Positions 7,301 to 14,062 of a stretch of 14,991 bases of DNA are shown here, piece by piece. The notes under the pieces were generated by a model. That model worked only from the letters and a program-made list of their open reading frames with translations. It had not been told where the DNA came from and ran no database searches. Where the stretch lies: assembly GCA_949742895.1 (NCBI GenBank), contig CATJRT010000130.1, positions 1 to 14,991 of the forward strand, given 5' to 3'. This DNA is from an uncultured Eubacteriales bacterium (lineage in GTDB: Bacteria > Bacillota_A > Clostridia > Oscillospirales > Oscillospiraceae). The translations under genes were made by a program, and so were the position numbers. Position 1 is the first letter of the stretch. Each line of letters starts with the position of its first letter.

Positions 7301-9407
7301 TACACAGGTTGAGCTGGATATGTGCCTGAATGTGGAACCCATCTCTACCCGCAAGGTGGCGGACACCGAACGCTGGGATATGATTCTGTGGAGCGATACT
7401 TCGGTGAGCCTCCAGGTTTACCAGCGGGATAGGACGGCCAACCAGCCCTGGGCATATTTAGGAGAGGCTACCATCACCGTAGCTGACACCGCTCAGGGCG
7501 GGTACAGCGGCATCAGCCTTCAGGGCGATGTGATTACCGTGACGGGCCAGACCGTGTTCCCTCCACTGAATCCGGAGCAGGCGGGCGGACTGGAGGAGGA
7601 CCACGTCTACGAGTACGGCATCCACTTTACTCAGGTGGGCGACCTGTCCAGAGACGATTATGATTCCTGGAGCAATCTGGTCACGATGCGGTATGCCATA
7701 ATTGCCGGCGGCGCCAGCGGCCTGGGCACCGTGGCCGGCAATGTCAACCGCAACTACGACGCCATGATCCGCGATGGCTCCGTTACCTCTATTGGCCTGG
7801 CCTATTCCCCCAGCGGCCTGACCGATATCCTCACCCTGCGCCACCAGTTCACCGACCGGTCCGTGCCCAAGTTCCTGGACGATTCCCCCAGGTTCACCGC
7901 AGGCTCCAGCACGGTTCACATGGAATTGGCCCTGGACCGGGAGGGCACCATCTACTACGTGGTGGCCCCCGCCAACAGCATCACCACCACGGTCAACCAG
8001 AACGGAGGGACAGTCACCGCCGCTAACGACGGCCGGCAGCTTCCGGCGGGCACAGGCCCCAGCAGCGGCTTGACTTACGTTCCCACCAGCGGCGTGGACC
8101 GGCAGGCGTTCCTGGACTATATTGCCTTTACTTCGCCCGACCTCAAAAATCCCGTGGGCTATAACAGCCCAACCTATCTGAACATCGTCAACCCCCGGTA
8201 CACCAGCTCAGATGTGAAAAAGGGCAGTGTTGAGTTTACCGGCGTCATCCAGCCGGTGGACATCGACGGGCTGAAGCCCAGCACACGGGATGAGAACGAC
8301 AACCTGGTGGAGTCGTGGTACTACGTCTATTTTGTCATTCAGGGCGGCGGCGAGGTCTATTCCCCTGTGCAGTGTTACCGCTTTAAGATGGGCGAGGTGG
8401 AGGTGCCCCACATCACCATGTCCAGCTCGGGTGGCACCGAGGTGCGCATGACGCCGGACGGCGACGCCGACCTCTCCTATGTGCTGGTGGAGCTGAACAG
8501 CCTGCCCAGCTTTATCCGCACCGGCACCATCGGCGTTACCGACCCGGAAACGAATAGAAATATGACCGTCCTTAAGGCGCTGACAACCCGGTACAGCACC
8601 ACCACCGGCGGCGAGACCTATTTTGACCACTACGCCACCGACGACCAGAAGCAGACGCTTTCCCAGTACATTGTCACCCTCGGCGGCGAATACGGTACGG
8701 AAAACCAGCCAAAGGACGGAAAGCTCCACGAAAACGTAGCGCAAAACACCACAAAAACCTGGGATGTGGAGAAGAGCATGGATACCGAGCGGTCGGAGTA
8801 CATCGTGCTGGCCACCGCCCGCCACGTCTATGGCGGCTCCAAGGGTGTGGACTACGGCTTTGCCGCTGTCCGCGGCCTGTACAAGCCGGACAGAGTGGCC
8901 CCGGATTATGAGGGACCGGCCCTGATTGAGCCTCGAATCACGAAGGTGACCGACAGCGCCGGAAACGAGGTTGCCCAGCCGGTCTGGATGCAGAACCCCA
9001 CGGCCTATTACTATACGGGTACCGTTACCGTCAGGTTCAGCAAGGAGGTTTACCTGCTCATCAACAACGAGCGGTATGAGGTTTGGGCAACAAATGCCGC
9101 CCCCACTGGAACTGGCTCGGAAAATGCGGTGAGCGCCAAGCTGATGCTGGGCGGTGATGCGGACAGCTTTACGTTTACGGGCAGCAACGTAGGCACCAAG
9201 CCCACAAACACCTTTACCTTTACCTTTACGGAGATCGGACACGGAACCACGATTTCTTTGTTCGACGGCGGCGACATCTGTAACGGCAGCAGCTGGCACA
9301 CCACCCAAAAGCTGGAGCTGCGGTTTGATACAACGCTGAAGATGAACAGCTATGAAGGCGGCTTGGTGGATACAAGCTGGCCCGGCTTCCGCGCCACCTG
9401 GAGGTAA
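4317..9407 (+). CDS. Giant secreted S-layer-homology protein with beta-helix and Ig/FN3-like modules
   Basis: This 1696-residue surface protein has a Sec signal peptide: basic start, hydrophobic core at about 18-32 and a likely cut after AQA at residue 40. Three SLH domains follow (about 46-88, 97-148 and 158-214), with ITRAE, LVREQ and ITRGE motifs. They should anchor it non-covalently to pyruvylated wall polysaccharide. Residues about 223-445 are short, evenly spaced Val/Asn/Gly strands (GNVTVNTSGVTLKNTVIVGN), suggesting a beta-helix as in other SLH proteins. From about 460 on come Ig/FN3-like modules, several opening with DETTP/DTTPP and containing GTVYW, CQLYY, GTLYW or GTIYY (near 484, 596, 709 and 1211). 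No enzyme motif, sortase motif or transmembrane anchor was seen. An AAGGAAAAGG ribosome-binding site lies about 10 nt before the ATG. It is probably structural or adhesive; the ligand is unknown. Confidence 0.92.
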   Translation: MRKICTHKAIRVWLRQGMAGVLALVLMLGLLPAGTFQAQAASTEQSWAMPYMEQLVDWGVMRGDIDGNLYPNRNITRAEFVTMINRAYGYTDVGSIPFADVTGKEWYADDIAIAYKVGYFQGVAGNLAAPKNPLVREQAAMLLARNMMLQENPGEVLDFTDGRAFSQWSRGMVQAITALGVITGYPDGTFRPQNNITRGEASAMLVRAVGELVNTPGEHSLGSVYGNVTVNTSGVTLKNTVIVGNLYLTGGIGLGDVLLENVTVLGQIVVSGAGESNSAQSSVVMRNVEATEMIVDSINNQFVTVRAEGNTRIANTSVRTNGYVEDVSTPGFGLTFIELNGEAGTKLQLAGNIKEAVNRTPNSTLEMAQGAADKITIDEHATGSAVTIDRGARITDLNLDVACGVSGDGDIESLNVGAAGCTVTMLPDDISVRPGLTATIGGVSMDSATASEWSSEPRLLAGYPKAQNVSVSSATLLFSTNKAGTVYWAVTALADGSLDAETVISPPKNAAKIVASGSLSAAASQKEYTAEIKKLTSDGSYYISAVMVDARGNRSPLKVAAFGVPDETTPAFAKGYPRMSRVGTDVAQVTVMPNKSCQLYYALLPTGSTAPTGNEFKANAISGNLGYGSVDVVKNVTLPINVNSVVLEEQTTYDLYLWLTDYDGAKSSKVVKVTFTTADETPPIVTEIMQTNAQAAAAEVTYALNEPGTLYWAIVAEGDESFMNYDLDSMEAKVKVESGVGALKRGASNASKADTDVRINITGLNTKNTGTTSYTVYYIAKDKQGNYGDQVRMLNVRTLDTTPPTVKQEFTSYNGDDKNAPMPDTDIRLVFDESVRGGPGTDKLFLNLYQAVQTATNQTDRDKAREALASALRAHITLWYVPTSGQPAPVAERTWTPGDSAYDDVPWVIDWRYATVAMESGGSMVITLPTTEDQAIDPSALNLASGATYYFHMEGIYDNALTPNAMTNGNLPQFRTVYAQISLSNNETTSITVGTTQVELDMCLNVEPISTRKVADTERWDMILWSDTSVSLQVYQRDRTANQPWAYLGEATITVADTAQGGYSGISLQGDVITVTGQTVFPPLNPEQAGGLEEDHVYEYGIHFTQVGDLSRDDYDSWSNLVTMRYAIIAGGASGLGTVAGNVNRNYDAMIRDGSVTSIGLAYSPSGLTDILTLRHQFTDRSVPKFLDDSPRFTAGSSTVHMELALDREGTIYYVVAPANSITTTVNQNGGTVTAANDGRQLPAGTGPSSGLTYVPTSGVDRQAFLDYIAFTSPDLKNPVGYNSPTYLNIVNPRYTSSDVKKGSVEFTGVIQPVDIDGLKPSTRDENDNLVESWYYVYFVIQGGGEVYSPVQCYRFKMGEVEVPHITMSSSGGTEVRMTPDGDADLSYVLVELNSLPSFIRTGTIGVTDPETNRNMTVLKALTTRYSTTTGGETYFDHYATDDQKQTLSQYIVTLGGEYGTENQPKDGKLHENVAQNTTKTWDVEKSMDTERSEYIVLATARHVYGGSKGVDYGFAAVRGLYKPDRVAPDYEGPALIEPRITKVTDSAGNEVAQPVWMQNPTAYYYTGTVTVRFSKEVYLLINNERYEVWATNAAPTGTGSENAVSAKLMLGGDADSFTFTGSNVGTKPTNTFTFTFTEIGHGTTISLFDGGDICNGSSWHTTQKLELRFDTTLKMNSYEGGLVDTSWPGFRATWR
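9211..9228 (+). repeat. Short tandem repeat (CCTTTA)x3 inside the first SLH gene
   Basis: Three exact copies of a 6-bp unit encode an alternating Thr-Phe stretch (TFTFTFTE), a beta-strand near the C-terminus of the protein. Copy-number change by slippage would keep the reading frame and add or remove one Thr-Phe pair. Confidence 0.7.
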
Positions 9408-9415
9408 AAACCGCT

Positions 9416-9450
9416 CTGCGGGGGGCGGGCGCAATGCCCGTTCCCCGCAG
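9416..9450 (+). terminator. 15-bp hairpin after the first SLH gene, without a T-tract
   Basis: Positions 9416-9430 pair with 9436-9450 along all 15 positions (13 Watson-Crick pairs and two G-U pairs), with a GCAAT loop. The hairpin begins 9 nt after the TAA of the first SLH gene. The bases that follow (GACTGCAAAC) contain no T-run, so it does not meet the usual intrinsic-terminator pattern. It may still terminate partly, or it may protect the 3' end of the upstream message and set the ratio between the two surface proteins. The structure is seen in the sequence; its job is inferred. Confidence 0.5.
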
Positions 9451-9474
9451 GACTGCAAACTGCACGGAAAACGA

Positions 9475-9496
9475 CCGGCCCCTGCCGGGAACCGGC
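9475..9496 (+). other. Overlapping, mutually exclusive inverted repeats in the leader of the second SLH gene
   Basis: CCGGC (9475-9479) can pair with GCCGG (9484-9488) across a CCCT loop. The same GCCGG can instead pair with CCGGC (9492-9496) across a GAA loop. In addition, CTGCGG at 9502-9507 is complementary to CCGCAG at 9445-9450, the 3' arm of the large hairpin upstream. The leader therefore has several competing folds. Short GC-rich stems arise easily by chance in such DNA, so regulatory meaning is uncertain. Confidence 0.35.
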
Positions 9497-9522
9497 CCAC
9501 CCTGCGGATGAATGAACCGCGC

Positions 9523-9529
9523 AAAGGAG
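9523..9529 (+). promoter_or_regulatory. Ribosome-binding site deciding the start of the second SLH gene
   Basis: AAAGGAG lies only 1 nt before an ATG at 9531 but 10 nt before the in-frame ATG at 9540. Only the second spacing is workable, so translation should begin at 9540, giving a signal peptide that starts MKHDVLRR. Confidence 0.8.
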
Positions 9530-9539
9530 TATGATCTCA

Positions 9540-12500
9540 ATGAAGCATGATGTTTTGCGCCGTATGGCGGCGCTGTTGCTGGCGCTGTTGCTGGCGATCC
9601 CGATGACGGCCCCGGCCAGCGCGGCGGACGGGGACCCGGACCCCGCTGGTCCATCTGTGAGCTTGAATGAGACTGAGCTGGAGCTGACCGTGGGCGGGGC
9701 CGATGTGGAGCTGATCGCGACAGCGACAGGATTCCCGGATACCGGGGGAACTCTGACATACGAATGGGATAGCAGCGATGTGTCGGTGGTTGCCCCCGTC
9801 CTGGACCCAATGGCGCCGAGTTCGAACAAGGCGACGGCCTCAGCCGCGACAACCGGGGCGGGTAAAACGGCTACCATCACCGTGAAGGCAATCTGGAAGC
9901 CGGACGCGGGCACCCCAGATCAGACGGAACAGACAGCCACAGCCACCTGTACTGTCACCGTCAAGGCACCCGTCCCCGTCACCGGTGTGACGCTGGACCA
10001 GAGTACCCTTTCCGTGGAGGAGGGAAAGAGCGCCCAGCTCACAGCCACAGTGGCGCCTGAGAACGCGGACAACAAGAACGTGACCTGGATTACCAGCACG
10101 CCTGCGGTGGCTACGGTGGAGAACGGCCGGGTCACAGGTGTGAAGCCGGGTACCGCCACCATCACGGTAATGACAGCCGATGGTAATTACGAAGCGAGAT
10201 GTACCGTCACCGTCACCAAGGCCCCTGTGGCGGTGGCTAACCTCTACATCAGCCCGGGTGATATCCAATTCAACCGCACGGACGCCCGGACCAAGCAGCT
10301 CATGGCGGCCATCGACCCCTCCGATGCGACGTTTGAGAAGGTGGAGTGGACCAGCGCTAATCCTGCGGTGGCCACGGTGGCGCCGGAACGTGAGGACGGC
10401 ACTTTGGTGGTTGTCACTGCCGTTGGCCCTGGACGGACCACACTCAGGGCTGAGGTGGATGGGCAGATCGCCGAGTGTGAGGTGATTGTGTCCGGTTTTA
10501 CCCTGAGCTCCAGCTCTCTCACGATGACGGAGGGCAAGTCTGAAAACCTGAGCATCAACGGGCCGTTTGGCGACGCCATTGGGGCTGGTTCCACAATGTG
10601 GCAGTCCAGTGATCCGTCTGTGGTGGTGGTGAACAGCGGCGGCAGGATCACGGCCCGTGCCCTTGGTACGGCCACGATTACTGCCAGCAGAGGCGGATAT
10701 ACGGCTAAATGTGAGGTTACTGTGGCGGAGGACACCTCGGGGCTGGTCCAGGTGGACAAAATGTTCACAGCCGGAGAAATATTGGACTTCAATGAAAAGG
10801 TCCTCAGCGACGACCGGAGCATCCGAGATGCGCTGGATGTGATTTCCAGGCGGCAGACTGGCTTTGGGCTTTCCTATGTAACCAACCTGTCGGTGCCTAC
10901 CGAGCAGGGTACGGTTTATTACAACTACCTGGCCGAGGGGGATACCGGTGCGGGCGTAGGTATGACCGAGCGGTTTTACTACAGTCCCAGCGTGGGCCAG
11001 CAGTCCATTGAAAAGCTGTCCTTTGTGCCCAGGAATGATTACAGCGGCGTCGTAGAGATTGCCTACACCGGCTATTCTTCCAACCGGCAGACCTTCAAGG
11101 GCGTGATCCGGATGCAGGTGGGGGCAATGTACGACGCGTATTACAACACCTATTCCGGTATCCACGTTACCTTCCGGGCCAGCGACTTCAACGCTGCCTG
11201 CCAGGGGCTGACCGGACGTGATCTGAGCTATGTCACCTTTATCCTGCCCCAGGAGGACCGGGGAACGCTTTATTACAACTATCCGGGGCCGACCCAGTAC
11301 ACGGAGAAGGTCACTGCTGGGGCTCAGTTCCGCTACACCAGCACGCCCAGCCTGAATAATGTGTCTTTTGTCCCAGCTACGGGCTATACGGGCACATTCA
11401 GCATCACCTACCGCGGGGTTAACACTGCGGGAGCGTCGTTCACCGGGCGGTTGGTCATCACCGTCAATGACCCGGTGATTTCCGCTGCCGCCAACCTGTA
11501 CTACTCCTCGGAGGAGGGGAAGCAGGTAGTGTTCCGTCCGACTGATTTTGACAATGCCTGCCGGGCCGTCACCGGTGAGACGCTGAACTATGTGTGCTTT
11601 ACCCCGCCTGCAGCCGGCGACGGCTCGCTGGTTTACGATTACCGGGGCGTGGGTAGCCCCGGCACTCCGGTGATTGCCGGGACCAACTATTACCGCAGCG
11701 GTTCGCCCGTTTTGAGCAGCATATCCTTTTTCTCTACCGCCAGTTCGCCTGACCAGGTGGCCATCGACTACATGGGCGTCGGCTCCGGCGGCTCCGCCTT
11801 CCGGGGGACGGTATACATCACGCTGAGGGAGATTTCTCAGCAGACCATCCGCTATACGGTGGACTGCGGCAAACCTGTGACCTTCCAGGCCGGCGATTTT
11901 AACACGGCCTGCCGCACCGCCACCGGGGAGAGCCTGAACTATGTGCGCTTCCAGCTCCCTGCGCCCAGCGAGGGCCTGCTGTGCTACCAGTACAATGCCA
12001 GCAGGAATCCGCCCTATAACAGCCGTGTCAGCTCTGCCGCCAGCTATTACTACAGCGGAGGTACCAGACAGATCAGCAACATCACCTTCCTGGCTGATGA
12101 AAGCCACTCCGGAACGGTAAGCTTTGCCTATACGGGGTACACGAGAAAAGGCGTGTCCTTCACCGGTACCGTGGTGATCCAGGTGAATCCCTCTACGCCT
12201 GGACAGGTGGCCTTTACCGGCACGGAGGTGGACCCCATCCGGCTGTCCGCCAGCTCCTTCCGCAATGTCTGCAATCCGGTGCTGGATAAGGAACTGTCCT
12301 ACATCCAATTCGGTAGCCTGCCTCCCAACAGCACCGGACGGCTGTATCTCAATTACTCCGGCTATGGCACCGGGACCCAGGTGAGTGTAGGTGCGAAGTA
12401 CTACAGCGAGGGAACGCCGGGCATCAGCCAGATCAGCTTTGTCGTCCGGGGCGGGTATCAAGGGACGGTGACCATCCCATACACCGCCATGAGCATCAGC

Positions 12501-13100
12501 GGACAGCAGGTGAACGGCCAGATACAGATTACAATCAATGCTGCCACGGGCTCCCGGTATTTCCAGGACATGGGCAGCTACCGCTGGGCCGCTGCTTCTG
12601 TGGACTACCTCTATCTGAACGGCGTGACCAAGGGCATGAGCGCTGGACGGTACGGACCAAGCCTGAACATCCGCCGGTGCGACTTTGTGGTGATGCTTTG
12701 CAGAATCTTCAACCTCACTGCCAATTCCGACACGACAGCCAGCTTCCCGGATGTGCCTGCCGACGCCTACTACGCCAAGGAGGTGGCTGTGGCCAAGCAG
12801 CTTGGCATCATATCCGGGGATGGGAGGTATTTCAATCCCAGCAGCCCGCTGACCCGGCAGGACGCCATGGTGATGATCCGGAATACCCTGAACGTGATGG
12901 GGTGGAGCACCGGCGGTACGCCGGTGGACCTGGACAGCTTTGCCGACAGCGCCGATATTGCCAGCTATGCCAGGAGCGCAGTGGGCACGCTGGTGCAGTT
13001 CGGTGTCATCAAGGGAGACACCAGCAACCGTCTGCGCCCACGGGATATCATTACAAGGGCAGAGGTGGCAATGATCCTCCACTCAGTGATGACCATGTGA
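9540..13100 (+). CDS. Secreted Big_2/tandem-repeat protein with C-terminal SLH anchor
   Basis: This 1186-residue protein starts with a Sec signal peptide (hydrophobic core at about 9-22, likely cut after ASA at residue 28). Four Ig-like domains follow (about 36-141, 144-225, 226-313 and 314-398). The last three are of bacterial Big_2 type, with patterns such as GVTLDQSTLSVEEGKSAQL and GTATIT. Residues about 405-1001 form five repeats of about 120 residues with a shared pattern: F..(S/G/T)DF..AC near the start, L.YV.F..P, G.LYYNY, ISFVP..GY.GTV.I.Y.G and a closing F.G.V.I.VN. The protein ends with three SLH domains (about 1004-1060, 1067-1120 and 1133-1186), the last carrying ITRAE. SLH domains at the C-terminus should hold it on the wall with the Ig/repeat part projecting outward. 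It lies 132 nt after the other SLH gene and 44 nt before a PilZ gene. The repeat family's function is unknown to me. Confidence 0.93.
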   Translation: MKHDVLRRMAALLLALLLAIPMTAPASAADGDPDPAGPSVSLNETELELTVGGADVELIATATGFPDTGGTLTYEWDSSDVSVVAPVLDPMAPSSNKATASAATTGAGKTATITVKAIWKPDAGTPDQTEQTATATCTVTVKAPVPVTGVTLDQSTLSVEEGKSAQLTATVAPENADNKNVTWITSTPAVATVENGRVTGVKPGTATITVMTADGNYEARCTVTVTKAPVAVANLYISPGDIQFNRTDARTKQLMAAIDPSDATFEKVEWTSANPAVATVAPEREDGTLVVVTAVGPGRTTLRAEVDGQIAECEVIVSGFTLSSSSLTMTEGKSENLSINGPFGDAIGAGSTMWQSSDPSVVVVNSGGRITARALGTATITASRGGYTAKCEVTVAEDTSGLVQVDKMFTAGEILDFNEKVLSDDRSIRDALDVISRRQTGFGLSYVTNLSVPTEQGTVYYNYLAEGDTGAGVGMTERFYYSPSVGQQSIEKLSFVPRNDYSGVVEIAYTGYSSNRQTFKGVIRMQVGAMYDAYYNTYSGIHVTFRASDFNAACQGLTGRDLSYVTFILPQEDRGTLYYNYPGPTQYTEKVTAGAQFRYTSTPSLNNVSFVPATGYTGTFSITYRGVNTAGASFTGRLVITVNDPVISAAANLYYSSEEGKQVVFRPTDFDNACRAVTGETLNYVCFTPPAAGDGSLVYDYRGVGSPGTPVIAGTNYYRSGSPVLSSISFFSTASSPDQVAIDYMGVGSGGSAFRGTVYITLREISQQTIRYTVDCGKPVTFQAGDFNTACRTATGESLNYVRFQLPAPSEGLLCYQYNASRNPPYNSRVSSAASYYYSGGTRQISNITFLADESHSGTVSFAYTGYTRKGVSFTGTVVIQVNPSTPGQVAFTGTEVDPIRLSASSFRNVCNPVLDKELSYIQFGSLPPNSTGRLYLNYSGYGTGTQVSVGAKYYSEGTPGISQISFVVRGGYQGTVTIPYTAMSISGQQVNGQIQITINAATGSRYFQDMGSYRWAAASVDYLYLNGVTKGMSAGRYGPSLNIRRCDFVVMLCRIFNLTANSDTTASFPDVPADAYYAKEVAVAKQLGIISGDGRYFNPSSPLTRQDAMVMIRNTLNVMGWSTGGTPVDLDSFADSADIASYARSAVGTLVQFGVIKGDTSNRLRPRDIITRAEVAMILHSVMTM
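9570..9593 (+). repeat. Perfect 12-bp tandem duplication in the signal-peptide coding region
   Basis: GCGCTGTTGCTG occurs twice in a row (9570-9581 and 9582-9593). It encodes part of the hydrophobic core as a repeated four-residue unit of Ala and three Leu. A gain or loss of one unit would keep the frame and change the length of the signal-peptide core by four residues. Confidence 0.75.
10753..12542 (+). repeat. Five tandem ~120-residue protein repeats within the second SLH gene
   Basis: Approximate unit borders by residue are 405-526, 527-646, 646-763, 764-883 and 884-1001. Units 2-5 carry one cysteine at the equivalent place, residues 554, 674, 791 and 911, giving a period of 117-120 residues. 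Unit 1 is more divergent and lacks that cysteine. The copies resemble each other in protein sequence but not obviously in DNA sequence, so the duplications appear old. The strand-rich pattern suggests a beta-sandwich module. Confidence 0.85.
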
Positions 13101-13144
13101 TGGGGACAGCGTTTTTTCAAGTTGTAGAAAAGGAGAGAAGGATT

Positions 13145-13852
13145 ATGGAGCCGACGACACTGACCGAACAGGCTGAACAAGCAGAGGAGGTCCGGTTTGT
13201 AGATGAGCTGGACATCCGGACCGGGATGACTGTAGAGGTGCTGACATTGGACAACCGCCTGACCTTTGTGGGCAAGGTGGACAGGTTCAGCGGCAAGTCC
13301 ATTGTTATCCGGGAGTCACGGGGGGGCGAGCTGCCGCCGGTGCTGTACAACAAGGAAATCAAGCTGCGTTTTTTCCTGGGTCAGGACAGCCTGGTGGTCC
13401 ATGGCAAGATCTGCGGCAGCTCCAAGACGATTTGGAAGCTGGACCGGCTGGAGAGCCGGTCGGCCAAGGAGCAGCGGGCCTTCTTCCGACAGCGGATGAG
13501 CCCCAATGTCAAGGCGGTGTGTACCAAGCTGAACGGTCCGGAGCTGCGGGAGGGAGAGGCGTTTCCGTGCCAGGTTTTGGATGTCAGTGCAGGTGGACTG
13601 CTTATGAGCAGCCATACCCAGTATGCTGTGAACGACCATCTGCAGATCACGGAGCTGCATCTGGCCCAGGAGATGGACACCTTTACGTTCAACTGCCAGG
13701 TGCGCCGGGCGGGGGAACGGGAGATGGGCCAGATCCGCTATGGATGCCAGTTTGACACACTCCCACCTAAGGAGCAGGACCGTCTGCTGCGGGCGATCTT
13801 TATCGTCCAGCGGGAGGCGATCAGGACACAAAAGGAACGGGAAAGTATCTAA
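13145..13852 (+). CDS. PilZ-domain protein, second predicted cyclic-di-GMP receptor
   Basis: The 235-residue soluble protein has a YcgR/YpfA-like plan: an acidic N-terminus, a beta-rich N-terminal domain (about 25-105) and a PilZ domain (about 108-225). The binding signature is complete: RxxxR at Arg111-Arg115 (RAFFR) and DxSxxG at Asp146, Ser148 and Gly151 (DVSAGG). The frame is open further upstream, but the ATG at 13145 is preferred. AAGGAG lies 9 nt before it, homology begins after it, and an earlier start would overlap the SLH gene heavily. The gap to the SLH gene is 44 nt with no terminator, so the two are probably co-transcribed. A strong intrinsic terminator follows. It is clearly divergent from the first PilZ protein in its N-terminal domain, so the two may have different partners. 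Ligand binding is inferred from motifs. Confidence 0.9.
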   Translation: MEPTTLTEQAEQAEEVRFVDELDIRTGMTVEVLTLDNRLTFVGKVDRFSGKSIVIRESRGGELPPVLYNKEIKLRFFLGQDSLVVHGKICGSSKTIWKLDRLESRSAKEQRAFFRQRMSPNVKAVCTKLNGPELREGEAFPCQVLDVSAGGLLMSSHTQYAVNDHLQITELHLAQEMDTFTFNCQVRRAGEREMGQIRYGCQFDTLPPKEQDRLLRAIFIVQREAIRTQKERESI

Positions 13853-13862
13853 ATAAACAGAC

Positions 13863-13906
13863 AAGCGGAGCGGCTATGGTGGGCCGCTCCGCTTATATTT
13901 TTTATT
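13863..13906 (+). terminator. Intrinsic terminator after the second PilZ gene
   Basis: AAGCGGAGCGGC (13863-13874) and GCCGCTCCGCTT (13883-13894) are perfect 12-bp complements around an 8-nt loop. They are followed by ATATTTTTTATT with six consecutive T. The structure begins 11 nt after the PilZ stop codon. This is a classic Rho-independent terminator closing the surface-protein unit before ftsH. Confidence 0.95.
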
Positions 13907-13943
13907 CGTCATAGAAAGTTTACACGCAGACCAAGAACATTCC

Positions 13944-13972
13944 TTGTTTTTGCGGCGGGGATATGGTATACT
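13944..13972 (+). promoter_or_regulatory. Sigma-A-type promoter for ftsH
   Basis: TTGTTT (13944-13949) and TATACT (13967-13972) are separated by exactly 17 nt, and a TG one base before the -10 gives an extended -10. Transcription would start near 13979, leaving a leader of about 85 nt. That leader includes a 7-bp stem (14021-14027 with 14033-14039, one G-U pair) 9 nt before the ribosome-binding site. The promoter lies just downstream of the intrinsic terminator, so ftsH is a separate unit. Confidence 0.82.
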
Positions 13973-14062
13973 TCCCTATGCTGCCCCTATTTTGTATGAG
14001 GCGGAGCGGTGAATACAGTGCGGGGCCAGGCCGGTCCCGATGGAACGAAGGAGGTCAAGCCT

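Noticed and set aside
9840..13082. 1080-codon open frame on the minus strand, antisense to the second SLH gene
   Set aside because: Same reasoning: the plus strand encodes Ig, repeat and SLH domains. The reverse product shows no domain and its composition mirrors the sense codons.
12677..13144. Upstream extension of the second PilZ gene, open for 156 more codons
   Set aside because: It overlaps the SLH gene in another frame and has no PilZ-family similarity. A good ribosome-binding site supports the ATG at 13145.
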